Positions 39,142 through 51,163 of a DNA stretch of 64,000 bases are shown one piece after another. The notes beneath the pieces were generated by a model. The model ran no database searches, was not told the DNA's origin, and worked only from the letters and a program-made list of their open reading frames with translations. The stretch's first letter is position 1. Each line of letters begins with the position of its first letter. The stretch is from Pseudomonas lalkuanensis (lineage in GTDB: Bacteria; Pseudomonadota; Gammaproteobacteria; Pseudomonadales; Pseudomonadaceae): the NCBI RefSeq assembly GCF_008807375.1, contig NZ_CP043311.1:724001-788000 (forward strand). Direction: 5' to 3'. A program made the position numbers and the translations under genes.

Positions 39142-39300
39142 TCAGGCCGCCATAAGCGACGAAGCCTCCCAATCGTGGGAGGCTTCGCGGCGGTAACTTC
39201 CTTTGCCTTTCCGGGGCTTTTCCTGGCGGCAGCGGAAGAGTGGTTGGGCTACCAGGGATTTGGCGCGGTTGGGCGCACCTTGCTTGCGTTTCTTGGCCAT
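39142..39300 (-). CDS. arfA: Alternative ribosome-rescue factor ArfA
   Basis: A 52-codon gene that fits ArfA, which recruits release factor 2 to ribosomes stalled on messages lacking a stop codon. It starts MAKKRKQGAPNRAKSLVAQP; residues 20-47 (PLFRCRQEKPRKGKGSYRRE, then ASHDWEAS) align by eye with the core of E. coli ArfA ([20 protein letters not shown] ... NWEAS). The ATG follows GAGGATCGGCC. A 12-bp hairpin lies within codons 38-47, the place where E. coli arfA mRNA is cut so that a shortened active protein is made and the full-length form is removed. The last residues, SSLMAA, resemble an ssrA-type degron. It lies between holA and a transglycosylase gene. Confidence 0.88.
   Translation of the reverse strand: MAKKRKQGAPNRAKSLVAQPLFRCRQEKPRKGKGSYRREASHDWEASSLMAA
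39160..39187 (-). promoter_or_regulatory. Hairpin inside the arfA coding sequence
   Basis: On the minus strand, perfect 12-base arms CGAAGCCTCCCA and TGGGAGGCTTCG flank a CGAT tetraloop, 16 bases before the arfA stop. No T-run follows, so cleavage by RNase III is more likely than intrinsic termination. In E. coli a hairpin at the corresponding place creates a stop-codon-less arfA message and so couples ArfA supply to tmRNA capacity. Confidence 0.8.
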
Positions 39301-39372
39301 GGCCGATCCTCGATTGGCGCCCGCATCAGCGCGGGCGAGCGCATCATCGGCTTCTGCTCAAAATTTGTCCAG

Positions 39373-40410
39373 TTATTCAGCGGATAGCGGCAGGCGCTGG
39401 CCGGCCAGCAGCAGGGCAAGGCGTGCGAGGCCGTTCCAGGGGTCGCCCGGCGCCTGGCCCTTGATCTGCGCGTCGATACGCTGGGCATCCTGCAGCAACT
39501 GGTTCCAGCGCGATGCCGGGTGGCGTTGCAGGGCGCGGGTGACCAGTGGACGGCGCTTGTCCCAGACCGGCGGGCGGGCCGCGGCAAAGGCCTTTTCCAG
39601 TGGCACGCCCTGGCTGTATTGCTGGGCCAGACCGGCCAGCAGGCGCAGCTCCCGTGCCAGCGCCCAGAGGATCACCGGCGGCTCCACCCCTTCACCGCGC
39701 AGGCCTTCCAGCGTGCGCAGGGTGTGGGCGGGTTCACCGTTGAGGGCGGCGTCGATCAGGCCGAAGACGTCGAAGCGAGCGCTGTCGGCCACCGCTGCCT
39801 GGACGGTCGCGGCATCCACCTGGCCACCTTCGGCCAGCAGTTTGAGTTTCTCGATTTCCTGGGCGGCGGCCAGCAGGTTGCCTTCGACCCGTGCGGCGAT
39901 CAGGTCCACCGCTTCCTGGTTGGCAGCGAGGCCCGCCTGGGACAGGCGCTGGCGGATCCATTGCGGCAGGTTGTGGGACTCGATGGGCCAGATCTGGATG
40001 AACTGCGCGTCCGCCCCATCGATCAGCGCCTTGGCCCACTTGGTTTTCTGGGTGCTGCCGTCGAGCTTGGGCAGGCTCAACAGCAGCACGGTGTCTTCCG
40101 GCGGTCGGGACAGGTATTCCAGCAGCGCGGCAGCGCCCTTGTCCCCCGGCTTGCCCGAAGGCATGCGCACTTCCAGCAGACGCTTCTCGGCGAACAGCGA
40201 CAGGCTGGCACCAGCTTCCAGAAGCAGGCCCCAGTCGAAGTTGGTTTCGGCGTTGAACACCTGGCGCTCGCTGAAGTCGCGGGCGCGGGCGCTGGCGCGA
40301 ATGGCGTCGCAGGCTTCCTGGCAGAGCAGCGGCTCGTCGCCGCTGACGACGTAGACCGGTGCCAGAGGCCCCTGCAGGTGTTTACCCAGTTGTGCGGGGT
40401 TGAGTTTCAT
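39373..40410 (-). CDS. holA: DNA polymerase III delta subunit HolA
   Basis: Clamp-loader subunit that opens the beta sliding clamp. The 345-residue product has the delta-subunit features PVYVVSGDEPLLCQEACDAI near the N-terminus, the clamp-contact region NAETNFDWGLLLEAGASLSL FAEKR (split here only for length), and LRLLAGLAQQY with VWDKRRPLVTRAL in the C-terminal collar domain. It follows lptE by 39 bases, an arrangement (leuS-lptE-holA) conserved in gamma-proteobacteria. Confidence 0.95.
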   Translation of the reverse strand: MKLNPAQLGKHLQGPLAPVYVVSGDEPLLCQEACDAIRASARARDFSERQVFNAETNFDWGLLLEAGASLSLFAEKRLLEVRMPSGKPGDKGAAALLEYLSRPPEDTVLLLSLPKLDGSTQKTKWAKALIDGADAQFIQIWPIESHNLPQWIRQRLSQAGLAANQEAVDLIAARVEGNLLAAAQEIEKLKLLAEGGQVDAATVQAAVADSARFDVFGLIDAALNGEPAHTLRTLEGLRGEGVEPPVILWALARELRLLAGLAQQYSQGVPLEKAFAAARPPVWDKRRPLVTRALQRHPASRWNQLLQDAQRIDAQIKGQAPGDPWNGLARLALLLAGQRLPLSAE

Positions 40411-40449
40411 AGGCGCAAATAACTGGGGCCGCTGTGCGGCCCCGAGTGC

Positions 40450-41058
40450 TTACTGGATGGGCAGTTGCAGCGGCGATTGCTGCGGTTGCTGGGCCTTCTC
40501 GGCCTGGCGCGCGGCTTCCAGCGCTTCGGCTTCGGCCTTGGCCTTGGCTTCGGCGGCCTGTTGCAGCTTGTCGAGCTGGGTCGGGGTGATCAGCTGCAGG
40601 CGCATGATCATCTGCTGGACCATTTCCTGGCGCATTTCCTGGCGCAGCTGGGCCGCTTCCTGATCCGAGCCGATCAGGTTGTTGCTGTCATGCACGTAGT
40701 ACTTCTGCACGGTCAGCTTGTCGTCCATCAGCAACAGGTCGTTGTTGCCGCGGATTTCGTACTGCAGGGTCTGGGTCAGCTCGTACTCGGCACTGCGGGC
40801 GCCAGTGGTGTAGCTGGCAGTGCGCTGGGTTTCGTCCTCACGGGCCAGTACCAGGGTGTAGGGTGCGCCGGCGTGGACATTCACGCCGTTGTCGACCAGG
40901 GCCTGGCGGACGGATTTGACGGTCTGGCCGTAGAGGTTGCGGGCAGTCACGTCCATTTCAGTCAGGGCGAACTTGGCTTCGCCGGTGCCGCGCAGGTGAA
41001 AGCCGCACGCGCTCAGCAGTACGGTGAGGCCCAGGACCAGCAGATTCCGTTTCATCAT
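40450..41058 (-). CDS. lptE: LPS-assembly lipoprotein LptE
   Basis: Outer-membrane lipoprotein that plugs the LptD barrel and aids lipopolysaccharide insertion. The 202-residue precursor has a lipobox LLSAC with C18 followed by GFHLRG, the standard LptE start of the mature chain. The fold region runs to about residue 165; then comes a charged, Ala/Glu/Gln-rich coiled tail (about 165-202) that is longer than in E. coli. Two adjacent ATGs are possible starts. It lies between leuS and holA. Confidence 0.95.
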   Translation of the reverse strand: MMKRNLLVLGLTVLLSACGFHLRGTGEAKFALTEMDVTARNLYGQTVKSVRQALVDNGVNVHAGAPYTLVLAREDETQRTASYTTGARSAEYELTQTLQYEIRGNNDLLLMDDKLTVQKYYVHDSNNLIGSDQEAAQLRQEMRQEMVQQMIMRLQLITPTQLDKLQQAAEAKAKAEAEALEAARQAEKAQQPQQSPLQLPIQ

Positions 41059-41118
41059 TTGTTGCTTTCCCCTTGCAAACAGTCCGGCGCCACTCCAGGA
41101 GGAGGGCGCCGGCTTCGA

Positions 41119-43896
<2,778 letters not shown>

Positions 43897-43994
43897 CTAT
43901 CCCGCCACCGTTTGTCGCAGGCACCTTGCAGCAGGGAAGCGAACGCTAAGCTTTTCATAAGCAACGCAAGCGTTTACGTGGTTCGAGGTGCTGG

Positions 43995-44432
43995 ATGGGT
44001 GAGTTGCGGCGGACGGAATCAGGGAACGGGCTTTACGAGCGGTTATTGCATCGGCTGGCCCTGGCGCTGGATGAAGCGGATACGGCGGTTCGCTTGCGCG
44101 ACGAGGAGCCGCTCGAATTGGAGCTCAAGGGATTGACCCCTGCCGAGATGGAGCTGATTCGCGCCTATCTGGACCGCGATACGCGCTGGCTGCGGGGTTG
44201 GCATGCTGCTGCCGAGGAGCTGGCCGCCATCGAGGCGCTGCCCCGGCGCTCGCTTCGTGGCGAAAGCAGCCCGCCCAAGACCCTCGCCCTCAAGCCCAAG
44301 CCCGTGTTCAAGCGCCGCCAACAGCTTTGCTGCGCCATGTGCGGTACGCCGGCCACCTGGCAACGCGGCCAGGGTGTGCAGGCATGCATGTCCTGTGGTT
44401 CGCAGCTTTTCCGCACGTCGAATCCCCGCTAG
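43995..44432 (+). CDS. Zinc-ribbon protein (DUF1451/YbeL-like)
   Basis: Cytoplasmic protein of 145 residues with an N-terminal alpha-helical part and a C-terminal zinc ribbon: CCAMCGTPATW and then QACMSCGSQLF give two C-x2-C pairs. It resembles the YbeL/DUF1451 family, which is often encoded beside leuS, as here (divergent). No function is established. The 254-base gap to leuS holds both promoters but I could not pick convincing boxes. Confidence 0.78.
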   Translation: MGELRRTESGNGLYERLLHRLALALDEADTAVRLRDEEPLELELKGLTPAEMELIRAYLDRDTRWLRGWHAAAEELAAIEALPRRSLRGESSPPKTLALKPKPVFKRRQQLCCAMCGTPATWQRGQGVQACMSCGSQLFRTSNPR

Positions 44433-44456
44433 GCTCCGGGCACCCTGGAGGTGCCC

Positions 44457-45218
44457 ATGCCGATTCGCTACATCATCAAACAATTCCTGCTGCCGCCCGG
44501 CGGCCTGCTGCTGTTGCTCCTGCTCGGGTGGTGGTTGCGCCGGCGCATGCCACGCCTGTCCGCAGCCTGCTTCTGGGCCGGGCTCGGTGGCCTGTGGTTG
44601 ATGAGCCTGCCCATCGTCGTCGAGTGGTCCGCCAAGGTGCTGGAGCGCGAGCCGCCGCTGGCCGAAGCCGAGTGGACGCAACTGGCCGGGCGAGTGGATG
44701 TGATCGTGGTGCTGGGCGGTGGCCGCGACCGTGACGACCCCGCCTGGGGGGCGGATCAGCCCTCCCCGATGGCCCTGGAACGGCTGCGCTATGCGGCGCG
44801 CCTGGCACGTGCCAGCGGCTTGCCGCTGCTGACCAGTGGCGGTCTGCACTTTGGTGAGCCTCCTGCCGAGGCGAAGATCATGGCCGATACGCTCAAGCGC
44901 GATTTCGGGGTGGACGTGCGCTGGCAGGAAGGGGAGAGCCGAACCACCTGGGAAAACGCTACTTTCAGTGCGAAGTTGCTGGAGCCGGCAGGCGTCCGTC
45001 GCGTGCTGCTGGTGACCCAGGCGTCCCACATGCCCCGGGCCCGTTGGTGTTTCGAACAGGCCGGATTCGAGGTGGTGGCGGCGCCCATGGGCTATCTCGG
45101 TGTACCCAACGGCCGGCCGGCCGGCGGCTGGCTGCCGGAGGCCAAGGCGGTCTGGCAGAGCGGGATGCTGCTCAATGAGGCGATCGGCCTGCTGGCCTAT
45201 CCGCTGGCGTATGACTGA
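44457..45218 (+). CDS. YdcF/ElyC-type DUF218 membrane protein
   Basis: Protein of 253 residues with two N-terminal membrane segments (about 8-30 and 37-58) and a DUF218 domain: VDVIVVLGGGRDRDDPAWGA, GLPLLTSGGLHFGEPPAEAK, EGESRTTWENATFSAKLL and LLVTQASHMPRARWCFEQAG. ElyC, a member of this group, affects envelope biogenesis and undecaprenyl-phosphate use; the orthology is not certain. ATG 44457 is preferred to GTG 44451, since CTGGAG then lies at normal distance. Confidence 0.85.
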   Translation: MPIRYIIKQFLLPPGGLLLLLLLGWWLRRRMPRLSAACFWAGLGGLWLMSLPIVVEWSAKVLEREPPLAEAEWTQLAGRVDVIVVLGGGRDRDDPAWGADQPSPMALERLRYAARLARASGLPLLTSGGLHFGEPPAEAKIMADTLKRDFGVDVRWQEGESRTTWENATFSAKLLEPAGVRRVLLVTQASHMPRARWCFEQAGFEVVAAPMGYLGVPNGRPAGGWLPEAKAVWQSGMLLNEAIGLLAYPLAYD

Positions 45219-45228
45219 ACGGACATGA

Positions 45229-45253
45229 AAAAGGGCCGCTATGCGGCCCTTTT
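45229..45253. terminator. Bidirectional intrinsic terminator
   Basis: Perfect 11-base arms AAAAGGGCCGC and GCGGCCCTTTT around a TAT loop serve the converging YdcF-type gene and lnt. Confidence 0.88.
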
Positions 45254-45276
45254 CTGCTGATATCGCTCCCTCAGCT

Positions 45277-46797
45277 TCACACTGTCTTGGCGATTCGGCT
45301 GGCCATCAGCGCCCAGGCGAAGAGCAGGCCGCAGAGGACCACCAGCGGCCAGGCACGCCACTGCAGATAGGGGGTCAGGCCCTGCATGGGCAGCACTTCA
45401 CCGTACAGTACGCCCTGCTGGAACTGCGGGATGCCCTCGGTGACCTGGCCGAATGGATCGATCAGCACGGTCACACCGTTGTTGGTGGCGCGAATCATCC
45501 AGCGGCCCGCTTCCAGGGCGCGCATCTGCGCCATCTGCAGGTGCTGCAGCGGCCCGATGGAGGTGCCGAACCAGGTGTCGTTGCTCACCGTCAGGAGGAT
45601 GTCGCTCTGGGTAGCCAGGCTGGCGGCGAACTCGGGGTAGACCACTTCGTAGCAGATGTACGGGGCGATGCGGTAACCCTTGGCCATCAGCGGACCCTGG
45701 TTGGAATCACCGCGGGCGAAGTCGGACATGGGCAGGTCGAAGAAGGCGATCAATCCGCGCAGTACTTCCTGCAGCGGGACGTACTCGCCGAAGGGCACCA
45801 ACTTCTGCTTGAGGTAAGTGCCTTCGCCCTGGCCGACCACGGTGATCCCGTTGTAGTAGCGCTTCTCGCCGCGTTCGTTGTTCTGCCGGATCGGCACGCC
45901 GGTAATCAGCGCGGACTGGCGATCATTGGCGAAGCGGTTCATCACGCCGAGGTAGCCGTCGACGAACTCCTTGAGCACCGGCACGGCGGTTTCCGGCCAG
46001 ACGATCAGGTCGGCCTTCTGCGCGCTGAAGGTCATGTCGCGATAGAGCGCGAGCTGGGCGTTGAGCTGCTCAGGGTCCCACTTCAAATTCTGCTCGATGT
46101 TGCCCTGCATGGCCGCGACCTTCAGAGGCGCGCCGGCGGGCTGGGTCCAGGCGTGGCCCTTGAGCGCCAGGCCGAGGCCCCACGGGGCGATCAGCAGGAC
46201 GACACCGGCGCCGAGGAAGGCTGGACGGCTGCGCAGGCGTGCGAGGTTCACCAGCAGTGCGGCAGTGAGCGCCAGGGCGAAGGACACCAGCCAGACGCCG
46301 CCCACCGGTGCCAGTCCGGCCAGGGGGCCGTCAAGCTGGCTGTAGCCGGCGTAGAGCCAGGGGAAGCCGGTGAGGAACCAGCCGCGGAACGCCTCCTGGG
46401 CGAGCCACAGCGCGGCGAAGGCCAGGGTATCGGCCAGGGCCGCTTCGCTGCGGCGTATCCAGCGCGCCCAGACCAGCGCCGGCAAGGCGAAGAACAACGC
46501 CACACCGGCACTGAAACCGACGGTGAGAAAGGCGGCCAGGGGCGCTGATGCCGAGCCGTAGTCGTGGATGCTGACGTAGATCCAGCTGGTGCCGGTCAGG
46601 AACAGGCCAAGGCCGTACCACCAGCCGCGCCAGAACGCGGCCTTGGGCGCCAGGTCGCGCAGGCCCAGGTAGAAGAGGGCGAGTGACAGCAGTTCCAGGG
46701 GCCAGAAGTCAAAGGGGGCGAAGGCCAGCGGCGTCAGGGCGCCGGCAGCCAGGGCCAGCAGGTTGCCCGGCCAGCCGGGGCGGGTGATCCAGTTCAT
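45277..46797 (-). CDS. lnt: Apolipoprotein N-acyltransferase Lnt
   Basis: Inner-membrane enzyme adding the third acyl chain to lipoproteins. The 506-residue protein has seven or eight membrane segments (first GNLLALAAGALTPLAFAPFD) and a nitrilase-type domain with the likely triad E269 (IVWPETAVP), K330 (YLKQKLVPFGEYVP) and C382 (YICYEVVYPE). The ATG at 46797 opens the expected N-terminus; an upstream extension of the frame belongs to the corC region. It follows corC after 115 bases that contain a hairpin. Confidence 0.97.
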   Translation of the reverse strand: MNWITRPGWPGNLLALAAGALTPLAFAPFDFWPLELLSLALFYLGLRDLAPKAAFWRGWWYGLGLFLTGTSWIYVSIHDYGSASAPLAAFLTVGFSAGVALFFALPALVWARWIRRSEAALADTLAFAALWLAQEAFRGWFLTGFPWLYAGYSQLDGPLAGLAPVGGVWLVSFALALTAALLVNLARLRSRPAFLGAGVVLLIAPWGLGLALKGHAWTQPAGAPLKVAAMQGNIEQNLKWDPEQLNAQLALYRDMTFSAQKADLIVWPETAVPVLKEFVDGYLGVMNRFANDRQSALITGVPIRQNNERGEKRYYNGITVVGQGEGTYLKQKLVPFGEYVPLQEVLRGLIAFFDLPMSDFARGDSNQGPLMAKGYRIAPYICYEVVYPEFAASLATQSDILLTVSNDTWFGTSIGPLQHLQMAQMRALEAGRWMIRATNNGVTVLIDPFGQVTEGIPQFQQGVLYGEVLPMQGLTPYLQWRAWPLVVLCGLLFAWALMASRIAKTV

Positions 46798-46880
46798 GCT
46801 CGGTCCTTGGGCGGATAGGGAGCTGGAGTAGCGTGCGAGGCGAGCCTTTTGTTGCCCGCTCGGGGCGCGATTATCCACGG

Positions 46881-46905
46881 GCGCCCCTCCGCTGTGGAGG
46901 GGCGC
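46881..46905 (-). other. Hairpin between corC and lnt
   Basis: Perfect 10-base arms GCGCCCCTCC and GGAGGGGCGC around a five-base loop lie seven bases beyond the corC stop on the minus strand. No T-run follows. It may mark an RNA processing point or partial stop between corC and lnt. Confidence 0.4.
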
Positions 46906-46912
46906 GCAGCCA

Positions 46913-47752
46913 TCAATGGGATAGCGGAGAGAGACGCAGCAGGTGGATGCGGCGGCTGTCGGCGTTGAGCACGCGGAAGCGGAACTCGCCGATCTCGGTG
47001 GTCTCGTTGCGCTTGGGCAGATGGCCGAAGGCACCCATGACCAGGCCGCCGACGGTGTCGAACTCGTCCTCGGAGAAGTCGGTCTCGAAGAACTCGTTGA
47101 AGGCATCCACGGGGGTCAGCGCCTTGACGATGAAGTCACCACTGGGGAGAGGCTTGATGTAGCTGTCTTCCTCGACGTCGTGCTCGTCCTCGATGTCGCC
47201 GACAATCTGCTCCAGCACGTCCTCGATGGTCACCAGGCCTGCTACGCCGCCGTATTCGTCGATGACCACGGCCATGTGGTTGTGGTTGGCGCGGAACTCG
47301 CGCAGCAGCACGTTGAGGCGCTTGGACTCGGGCACGAAGGTGGCCGGGCGCAGCAGGTCCTTGATGTTGAAGGGCTGGTTGCTGTCGTGGAGGATCAGCG
47401 GCAGCAGGTCCTTGGCCAGGAGGATGCCCATGACGTCGTCGAGGCTTTCGCCGATGACCGGGTAGCGGGAGTGGGCGGCGTCGATGATCGCCGGGAGGAA
47501 CTCCTTCGGCGTCTGGGTGGCCTTGATGCTGATCATCTGCGAGCGCGGCACCATGATGTCGCGCACTTGCAGGTCGGCGACCTGGATCGCGCCTTCGACG
47601 ATCGACAGCGCTTCGCTGTCGAGCAGCTTGTTCTGGTGGGCTTCGCGCAGCAGCTCGAGGAGCTCCTGGCGGCTTTTCGGCTCATGGGCAAAGGCCTGGG
47701 TCAGCTTTTCCAGCCAGGACCTGTGCCCGTTGCTCGATCGATCTTCGCTCAT
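46913..47752 (-). CDS. corC: CorC-family CBS-domain protein
   Basis: Cytosolic protein of 279 residues with two CBS domains (about 65-190; VRDIMVPRSQMISIKATQTP, HNHMAVVIDEYGGVAGLVTI) and a C-terminal CorC/HlyC domain (about 205-278). It lacks the N-terminal membrane part of the larger CorC-like transporters. Linked to magnesium/cobalt efflux in enteric bacteria. It lies between ybeY and lnt in a conserved cluster. Confidence 0.94.
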   Translation of the reverse strand: MSEDRSSNGHRSWLEKLTQAFAHEPKSRQELLELLREAHQNKLLDSEALSIVEGAIQVADLQVRDIMVPRSQMISIKATQTPKEFLPAIIDAAHSRYPVIGESLDDVMGILLAKDLLPLILHDSNQPFNIKDLLRPATFVPESKRLNVLLREFRANHNHMAVVIDEYGGVAGLVTIEDVLEQIVGDIEDEHDVEEDSYIKPLPSGDFIVKALTPVDAFNEFFETDFSEDEFDTVGGLVMGAFGHLPKRNETTEIGEFRFRVLNADSRRIHLLRLSPLSH

Positions 47753-47773
47753 ATGTCCTTTGCTCGGTGCCTC

Positions 47774-48238
47774 TTATTGGTCTTCGTCGTCACGGTAAGG
47801 GTCGGGGTGGCCAAGTTCAGCCAGCAATTCCCGTTCCAGGGCTTCCATTTCCTCGGCTTCCTCATCCTCGATGTGGTCGTAGCCGAGCAGGTGCAAACAA
47901 CCGTGGATCACCAGGTGCGCCCAGTGCGCCTCCAGGGCCTTGCCCTGTTCGACGGCTTCCCGTGCTACCACCGGCGCGCAGATCACCAGGTCGCCGAGCA
48001 GCGGGATGTCCAGCAACTCGTCGGGCACATCTGCGGGGAAGGAGAGCACGTTGGTAGCGTAGTCCTTGTGTCGCCAGGTGCGGTTCAGCTCGCGCCCTTC
48101 AGGCTCGTCCACCAGCCGGATGGTCAGCTCGGAGTCGGCACTGCGCTGGCGCAGGGCCAGTTCGCACCAGCGACGGAAGTCCGCCTCGCTCGGCAGGCCC
48201 AGGGCCGTGCTGGCGAGTTGCAGGTCAAGTTCAAGCAT
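47774..48238 (-). CDS. ybeY: Endoribonuclease YbeY
   Basis: Zinc-dependent RNase for 16S rRNA 3' end maturation and ribosome quality control. The 154-residue protein has the metal site H-x3-H-x5-H in [20 protein letters not shown], preceded by the conserved [16 protein letters not shown] block. It overlaps the end of the PhoH gene by eight bases. Confidence 0.96.
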   Translation of the reverse strand: MLELDLQLASTALGLPSEADFRRWCELALRQRSADSELTIRLVDEPEGRELNRTWRHKDYATNVLSFPADVPDELLDIPLLGDLVICAPVVAREAVEQGKALEAHWAHLVIHGCLHLLGYDHIEDEEAEEMEALERELLAELGHPDPYRDDEDQ

Positions 48239-49247
48239 TGTCGTCTATGGCGCCTGGATCGTTATCGGCCGGCTTGGCCTTCGGCTGCTGCTGTTGGCTG
48301 TCGAAGCGGTCGTAGGCTTCGACGATGCGCTGGACCAGCGGGTGGCGCACCACGTCATGGGACTTGAAGTGGGTGAAGCTGATGCCTGGTACGTCGCGCA
48401 GTACGTCGATCACGTGGGTCAGGCCCGAACGGGTGCCGCGCGGCAGGTCGATCTGGGTGATGTCGCCGGTGATGACGGCAGTGGAGCCGAAGCCGATACG
48501 GGTCAGGAACATCTTCATCTGCTCGACGGTAGTGTTCTGACTTTCGTCGAGAATGATGAAGCTGTTGTTAAGGGTGCGGCCGCGCATATAGGCCAGCGGG
48601 GCGACCTCGATCACCTGCTTTTCGATGAGCTTGGCCACATGGTCGAAACCGAGCATCTCGTAGAGCGCGTCGTAGAGCGGGCGCAGGTAGGGGTCGATCT
48701 TCTGGGACAGGTCGCCGGGGAGGAAACCGAGTTTCTCGCCAGCCTCGACCGCCGGGCGCACCAGCAGGATGCGGCGCACCTGCTCGCGCTCCAGGGCGTC
48801 CACGGCGCAGGCCACCGCCAGGTAGGTCTTGCCGGTGCCCGCCGGACCGATGCCGAAGTTGATGTCGTGGTCGAGGATCGACTTCACATAACGCTGCTGG
48901 TTGGCGCCGCGCGGGCGGATGTTGCCCTTGCGGGTGCGCAGGCTGACCGCTTCGGCCTTCGGATTGACCTCGTCCATGCCGGTTTCGCGCAGGAACAGGT
49001 GAACCATGTCCGGCGACAGCTCGATGGCTTCGGTTTCGCGGTAGAGGCGGTGCAGGAGGTTTTCCGTGGCGCGGGTGCGTTGCGGGTCGCCGACCAGTTC
49101 GAACTGGTTGCCACGGTTGCGGATCTCGATGCCCATGCGCTGTTCGATCAGGCGAAGGTGCTCGTCGAATTGGCCGCACAGATTGGCGAAGCGGCGGGCT
49201 TCAAAGGGTTCCAGGGTGAAGCGGTGAAGATCCAGTGAGGCGTTCAA
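48231..49247 (-). CDS. ybeZ: PhoH-family ATPase YbeZ
   Basis: Cytosolic P-loop ATPase of 338 residues, partner of YbeY. Walker A is [12 protein letters not shown] (about residue 135), Walker [12 protein letters not shown] (about 230), and [20 protein letters not shown] follows. An N-terminal region of about 110 residues precedes the PhoH domain. It overlaps ybeY, suggesting coupled synthesis; the YbeZ-YbeY pair is implicated in rRNA processing. Confidence 0.95.
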   Translation of the reverse strand: MNASLDLHRFTLEPFEARRFANLCGQFDEHLRLIEQRMGIEIRNRGNQFELVGDPQRTRATENLLHRLYRETEAIELSPDMVHLFLRETGMDEVNPKAEAVSLRTRKGNIRPRGANQQRYVKSILDHDINFGIGPAGTGKTYLAVACAVDALEREQVRRILLVRPAVEAGEKLGFLPGDLSQKIDPYLRPLYDALYEMLGFDHVAKLIEKQVIEVAPLAYMRGRTLNNSFIILDESQNTTVEQMKMFLTRIGFGSTAVITGDITQIDLPRGTRSGLTHVIDVLRDVPGISFTHFKSHDVVRHPLVQRIVEAYDRFDSQQQQPKAKPADNDPGAIDDNA

Positions 49248-49297
49248 TGTCGTGTGTTCGCCCTTGGGCGGAAAGGAAGGGATGACAGGAAGAATAA

Positions 49298-49333
49298 CTC
49301 CGAGGGCCCGCCTGGAAAAGCGCGGGCCCGGAG
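49298..49333 (-). terminator. Possible terminator after miaB
   Basis: On the minus strand the stem GGGCCCGC/GCGGGCCC, lengthened by CTCC/GGAG across a two-base bulge, starts six bases beyond the miaB stop and is followed by TTATTCTT. It may attenuate reading into the PhoH gene rather than end it fully. Confidence 0.55.
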
Positions 49334-49338
49334 GTTTG

Positions 49339-50679
49339 TCAGTGCAGGGCCCCTTCGATCAGGGTGCCGCGCAGCGAGTGGGGCAGGGCATCGTCGATGT
49401 GGACGTCGACGAACTGGCCGATCAGGCGCGGGTTGGCGCTGCGGAAGTTGACGATGCGGTTGTTCTCGGTGCGGCCCTGGAGCATGCCCGGATCCTTCTT
49501 GGAGAAGTCGCTGACGAGGATGCGCTGGACGCTGCCGACCATTCGTCGGCTGATCTCGAAGCCCTGCTGGTGGATGCGGCCCTGGAGAATCTGCAGGCGC
49601 TGCTTCTTCACGTCTTCCGGGGTGTCGTCCACCAGGTCGGCCGCCGGGGTTCCGGGGCGCGAGCTGTAGATGAAGGAGAAGGAGAAGTCGAAGCCGACGT
49701 CTTCCACCAGTTTCATGGTGGCCTCGAAGTCCTTGTCGGTCTCGCCGGGGAAACCGACGATGAAGTCCGAGCTGATGCAGATATCCGGCACGGCGGCCTT
49801 CAGCTTGCGGATGCGCGACTTGTATTCGAGCGCGGTGTGGTTGCGTTTCATGGCCGCGAGGATGCGGTCGGAACCGGCCTGCACCGGCAGGTGGACGAAC
49901 TTCACCAGCTCCGGCACTTCGGCGTGGGCCTGGATCAGCGCGTCGGAGAATTCCAGCGGGTGCGAGGTGGTGTAGCGGATGCGGTCGATACCATCGACGG
50001 CGGCGACCACCCGGATCAACTCGGCAAAATCGGCGATGCGGCCGTCATGGGTCTGGCCACGGTAACCGTTCACGTTCTGGCCCAGCAGGGTCACTTCGCG
50101 GACGCCGTTCTCGGCCAGGTGGATGACTTCGGCCAGGACGTCGTCGAACGGGCGGCTGACTTCTTCGCCACGGGTGTAGGGCACGACGCAGAAGGTGCAG
50201 TACTTGCTGCAGCCTTCCATCACCGAGACGAAGGCGCTGGGGCCGTCGACACGCGGTTCGGGCAGGCGGTCGAACTTCTCGATCTCGGGGAAGCTGATGT
50301 CCACCTGGGGTTTGCGGGTGACCCGGGCGGCGTCGATCATTTCCGGCAGGCGATGCAGCGTCTGCGGACCGAACACCACGTCCACGTAGGGCGCGCGCTC
50401 ACGGATGGCGGCGCCTTCCTGGCTGGCTACGCAACCACCTACGCCGATCACCAGCTGAGGGTTCTGCTGCTTCAGCTCGCGCCAGCGGCCAAGTTGCGAA
50501 AACACCTTCTCCTGCGCCTTCTCGCGGATCGAGCAGGTATTGAGCAGGATCACGTCGGCTTCTTCCGCGCGATCGGTGACCTCAAGTGCCTGATGTTCGC
50601 CGAGCAGGTCGACCATGCGCGAGCTGTCGTACTCGTTCATCTGGCAGCCGTGGGTTTCGATATAGAGCTTCTTGGCCAT
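49339..50679 (-). CDS. miaB: tRNA-2-methylthio-N6-isopentenyladenosine synthase MiaB
   Basis: Radical SAM methylthiotransferase modifying A37 of tRNAs reading UNN codons. The 446-residue protein has the N-terminal cluster domain ([45 protein letters not shown]), the radical SAM motif [17 protein letters not shown], and a C-terminal TRAM domain. ATG 50679 opens with the usual [15 protein letters not shown]. It is the first gene of the miaB-ybeZ-ybeY-corC-lnt cluster. Confidence 0.98.
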   Translation of the reverse strand: MAKKLYIETHGCQMNEYDSSRMVDLLGEHQALEVTDRAEEADVILLNTCSIREKAQEKVFSQLGRWRELKQQNPQLVIGVGGCVASQEGAAIRERAPYVDVVFGPQTLHRLPEMIDAARVTRKPQVDISFPEIEKFDRLPEPRVDGPSAFVSVMEGCSKYCTFCVVPYTRGEEVSRPFDDVLAEVIHLAENGVREVTLLGQNVNGYRGQTHDGRIADFAELIRVVAAVDGIDRIRYTTSHPLEFSDALIQAHAEVPELVKFVHLPVQAGSDRILAAMKRNHTALEYKSRIRKLKAAVPDICISSDFIVGFPGETDKDFEATMKLVEDVGFDFSFSFIYSSRPGTPAADLVDDTPEDVKKQRLQILQGRIHQQGFEISRRMVGSVQRILVSDFSKKDPGMLQGRTENNRIVNFRSANPRLIGQFVDVHIDDALPHSLRGTLIEGALH

Positions 50680-50766
50680 GCACTTAGGAATCAGGTGGTT
50701 CGAAGAACCGCGCATTATAGTCGTCATCCCCCGGTGTTCCTAGCGCCGACTGCCTGGCGGCTATGC

Positions 50767-50772
50767 TATGAT
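50767..50772 (+). promoter_or_regulatory. -10 box for the DUF1820 gene
   Basis: TATGAT lies 45 bases before the DUF1820 ATG, with TATGCT overlapping just upstream as an alternative. The -35 region is weak. It is the only promoter-like element I can point to in the 137 bases between the divergent miaB and DUF1820 genes. Confidence 0.4.
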
Positions 50773-50816
50773 TTGCGCCCCTCGAAATTCCCCCCAAGAC
50801 GGCCCAGCAATCCCCC

Positions 50817-51140
50817 ATGAGCAAGTCCGACCCCATCTACAAGGTGATCTTCCTGAACCAGGGCCAGGTGTACGAGATGTACGCCAAGCAGATCTACCAG
50901 AGCGATCTGTGGGGCTTCCTGGAAGTGGAAGAGTTCGTCTTCGGCGAACGCACCCAGGTGGTGGTCGATCCCAGCGAAGAGAAACTCAAGGCCCAGTTCG
51001 AAGGCGTGGTGCGCAGCTTCCTGCCGATGCATTCGATCATCCGCATCGACGAAGTGGAGCGTCTGGGCACGCCGAAGATCAGCGAGGCCAAGGGTGGCGG
51101 TAACGTGATGCCCTTCCCGCTGCCGATGCCCGAGAAGTAG
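50817..51140 (+). CDS. DUF1820 family protein
   Basis: Small acidic-to-neutral cytoplasmic protein of 107 residues: YKVIFLNQGQVYEMYAKQIY, LWGFLEVEEFVFGERTQVVV and SFLPMHSIIRIDEVERLGTP are the conserved blocks of DUF1820. No function is known. A single-gene unit divergent from miaB, ending against the converging Sel1 gene. Confidence 0.85.
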   Translation: MSKSDPIYKVIFLNQGQVYEMYAKQIYQSDLWGFLEVEEFVFGERTQVVVDPSEEKLKAQFEGVVRSFLPMHSIIRIDEVERLGTPKISEAKGGGNVMPFPLPMPEK

Positions 51141-51163
51141 GGGCCGGTTGGAAGTCTCTGCCG

